Under the pieces are notes generated by a model. The model saw only the letters and a list, made by a program, of their open reading frames with translations, was not told the origin of the DNA and made no database searches. Positions 6,122 through 7,384 of a DNA stretch of 7,384 bases are shown one piece after another. Source of the stretch: Candidatus Pelagibacter sp. (GTDB lineage: Bacteria > Pseudomonadota > Alphaproteobacteria > Pelagibacterales > Pelagibacteraceae); the NCBI GenBank assembly GCA_002704185.1, contig PAFP01000054.1, positions 1 through 7,384 of the forward strand. The letters are read 5' to 3'. Position numbers and translations under genes: made by a program. Numbering within the stretch: the stretch's first letter is position 1; each line of letters opens with the position of its first letter.

Positions 6122-6856
6122 CTAGACAAATTGTGAATTTAATAAAAAACCATTTTCTTTTAACCAATTGGCATCTCGTTGATAATATGGTTTATATTTT
6201 TTAATATGCATCCAAAACGTCTTTGAATGATTAGGATGCGGAATATGACTCAACTCGTGTATAATAACATAGTCTAGTATAGAAGGAGGTGCCATAATTA
6301 AACGCCAATTAATTGTTATTTTTCCTTTGGTGTCACACGAGCCCCAACGGGATCTATAAGATTTTATAAGTAAATTTGAGAATTTAATGTGCATTAAGTC
6401 AGAGTAAAATTTTAATCTTTTACGAATGTAACGCGTGGCTTGAAGTCTTAACCACTCACTTAACAATTTATCGACATTTGTATTAGAAAAATTTGATGTT
6501 CTAATTAGGATATAGTTATCTTTATAATTGACAGATTCAATCAAAAAATTTTCGTATTTTAACTTAACCTTTTCTCCCTTAAAAAGATAAATTCCATTTC
6601 GTTTATTATCATTAATAATATCTTCTCTTTGAGTATAAATATTAATATTTTTTTTTATCCATTTTTCTTTTGATAATAGTATTTTTTTTATTTTACTTTC
6701 CACCGTCCAAATTGGACAACTAACTATCACTCTCCCGTTTCTTACAATAATAGAGATAGTCTTCTTTTTCTTTGTTTTCTTGATCGTTAGATCATAATCA
6801 AAAATTTTGAAATCAACTTTTTCAGTACTAAATTTTTCAAATATTTTTTTTAGCAT
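6122..6856 (-). CDS. YgjP-like (DUF45, M48-related) zinc metallopeptidase
   Basis: This encodes a predicted cytosolic zinc-dependent hydrolase of the YgjP/DUF45 family, related to SprT- and WLM-type metallopeptidases; the physiological substrate is not well established. The family core is intact: YRSRWGSC (167-174), INWRLIMAPPSILDYVIIHE (182-201) and HELSHIPHPNHSKTFW (200-215). The zinc ligands would be H200, H204 and H210, with E201 as the catalytic base. A conserved WLKENG (231-236) lies near the C-terminus. The N-terminal half (about 10-160) carries the usual beta-rich region and many lysines. At 244 aa it is a normal length for alphaproteobacterial members. The ATG at 6856 is preceded by AGGA with no spacing, so it is not a proper ribosome site. 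An in-frame TAG lies six codons upstream, which fixes this as the longest ATG ORF. It converges on the tRNA. Confidence 0.92.
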   Translation of the reverse strand: MLKKIFEKFSTEKVDFKIFDYDLTIKKTKKKKTISIIVRNGRVIVSCPIWTVESKIKKILLSKEKWIKKNINIYTQREDIINDNKRNGIYLFKGEKVKLKYENFLIESVNYKDNYILIRTSNFSNTNVDKLLSEWLRLQATRYIRKRLKFYSDLMHIKFSNLLIKSYRSRWGSCDTKGKITINWRLIMAPPSILDYVIIHELSHIPHPNHSKTFWMHIKKYKPYYQRDANWLKENGFLLNSQFV

Positions 6857-6871
6857 TCCTATTTTTCTAAC

Positions 6872-6931
6872 CTAAGTATTTGCTTTATAAACTCCTCCAA
6901 AAAAAACTACCAAAACTAATATTTTTTTCAT
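6872..6931 (-). CDS. 19-codon hydrophobic ORF, possible leader or interrupted N-terminal extension of the ygjP-like gene
   Basis: Read on the minus strand, an ATG at 6931-6929 opens a 19 aa peptide, MKKILVLVVFFGGVYKANT, ending at TAG (6874-6872). It starts 3 bases after the phosphatase stop and has the look of a signal peptide or membrane start. It is in the same frame as the ygjP-like gene; only the TAG and five further codons separate it from that gene's ATG. It contains GGAGGAG (minus strand, 6898-6892), a strong Shine-Dalgarno-like word with no start codon at a useful distance. It may be a leader peptide, a broken N-terminal extension, or chance. Confidence 0.2.
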   Translation of the reverse strand: MKKILVLVVFFGGVYKANT

Positions 6932-6934
6932 AAG

Positions 6935-7384
6935 CTAAATACCAAAAAAATCAATTTTAAAATTTTCGGTACTCCTAACTAATGATGTAATTGAACCATA
7001 GGAAATTTTTTTCCAATTATCTTTGATGAGTTTGTTAAAGGGAATTCCAGAGAGGTATGATATTATACAATTTATAGATCCTGCATGAGCGACTATGAAA
7101 ATATTTTCATCTTTTTTAACTACGTCATTACAAAAAGACGAAATTCTCCTTAGAAACTCCTTGTTGGATTCTCCACCTGGTATTTGAAAATCTAACAAAT
7201 TTTCCTGCCATTCTTTTATTTCTGAATCATCTATTTCAGAAACCTTTTTCATTTCCCAATCCCCAAAGTCTAACTCTTTTAATCTATCATCTAAGTGAAA
7301 ATCATCAAAAATACTATCTGCTAGTTTTACACACCTTATTAAAGGGCTCGAATATACCTTCAAACTTTTTAATTCTATTTTTTT
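6935..7384 (-). CDS. Histidine phosphatase superfamily protein, CobC-like (partial, N-terminus beyond right edge)
   Basis: The visible 149 residues belong to the phosphoglycerate mutase-like histidine phosphatases, cytosolic enzymes that form a phosphohistidine. The reading frame stays open to 7384; a TTG at 7363 is possible but would not be the true start, because it would remove the catalytic RHG motif, which must lie past the edge. Visible family features, numbered from the first residue shown, are SSPLIR (about 12-17) with its conserved arginine, LKELDFGDWEM (about 35-45), PGGES (about 69-73) and VAHAGS (about 101-106) with the second catalytic histidine. LDFGDWEM with the following W and PGGES resembles alpha-ribazole phosphatase CobC of cobalamin assembly. 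The superfamily is promiscuous and no other cobalamin gene is visible, so CobC is a suggestion only. The TAG is at 6937-6935. The ygjP-like gene follows on the same strand after 78 bases. Confidence 0.88.
   Translation of the reverse strand, partial: KKIELKSLKVYSSPLIRCVKLADSIFDDFHLDDRLKELDFGDWEMKKVSEIDDSEIKEWQENLLDFQIPGGESNKEFLRRISSFCNDVVKKDENIFIVAHAGSINCIISYLSGIPFNKLIKDNWKKISYGSITSLVRSTENFKIDFFGI

Noticed and set aside
6935..7363. Complete 142 aa phosphatase starting at TTG 7363
   Set aside because: The frame is open to the window edge and the catalytic RHG motif expected before SSPLIR is missing, so this is an internal codon of a partial gene.
1..7384. CRISPR array, insertion sequence or long direct repeats
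   Set aside because: No regularly spaced repeats, transposase features or paired terminal repeats were seen on reading; short A and T runs reflect base composition.

Overview
The window is very AT-rich chromosomal DNA, with A/T third positions and lysine/asparagine/isoleucine-rich proteins. It has short intergenic gaps, several 4-base ATGA gene overlaps and few Shine-Dalgarno sequences. Together with alphaproteobacterial-looking PolA and YgjP proteins, this fits a streamlined, probably marine, alphaproteobacterium of the SAR11, HIMB59 or AEGEAN-169 kind. That placement is inferred from style; no marker in the window proves it.

Layout. (1) Positions 1-1839, minus strand: the first 613 codons of DNA polymerase I (polA), cut by the left edge, with intact 5' nuclease and proofreading motifs. 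(2) A 117-base divergent gap. (3) A plus-strand block from 1957 to 6121: an ABC-2-type exporter ATPase without its permease; a coupled pair of small genes (63 aa, possibly DUF4177-like, and an 89 aa secreted protein); a second coupled pair (a 251 aa protein resembling the DNA-binding half of a P4-type tyrosine integrase without its catalytic domain, and a 73 aa acidic protein); a structured hairpin; a 47 aa membrane protein; a POT-family peptide transporter; and a tRNA-Arg(UCG). (4) Positions 6122-7384, minus strand: a YgjP-like zinc metallopeptidase whose stop codon abuts the tRNA CCA end, a very short hydrophobic ORF in frame with it, and the C-terminal part of a CobC-like histidine phosphatase cut by the right edge.

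How the parts relate. polA, the tRNA, the transporter, YgjP and the phosphatase are housekeeping or nutrient functions with no obvious joint pathway. The accessory-looking part is 2911-4677. It holds four small or unrecognised ORFs, the integrase-like N-terminal half and a hairpin between two gene clusters. The most interesting unit is 3434-4453: a recombinase DNA-binding module that ends cleanly at tandem stops, is coupled to a small downstream gene, and is closed by a two-tier hairpin. It could be a domesticated DNA-binding protein with a partner, or a decayed mobile element; the sequence alone does not decide.
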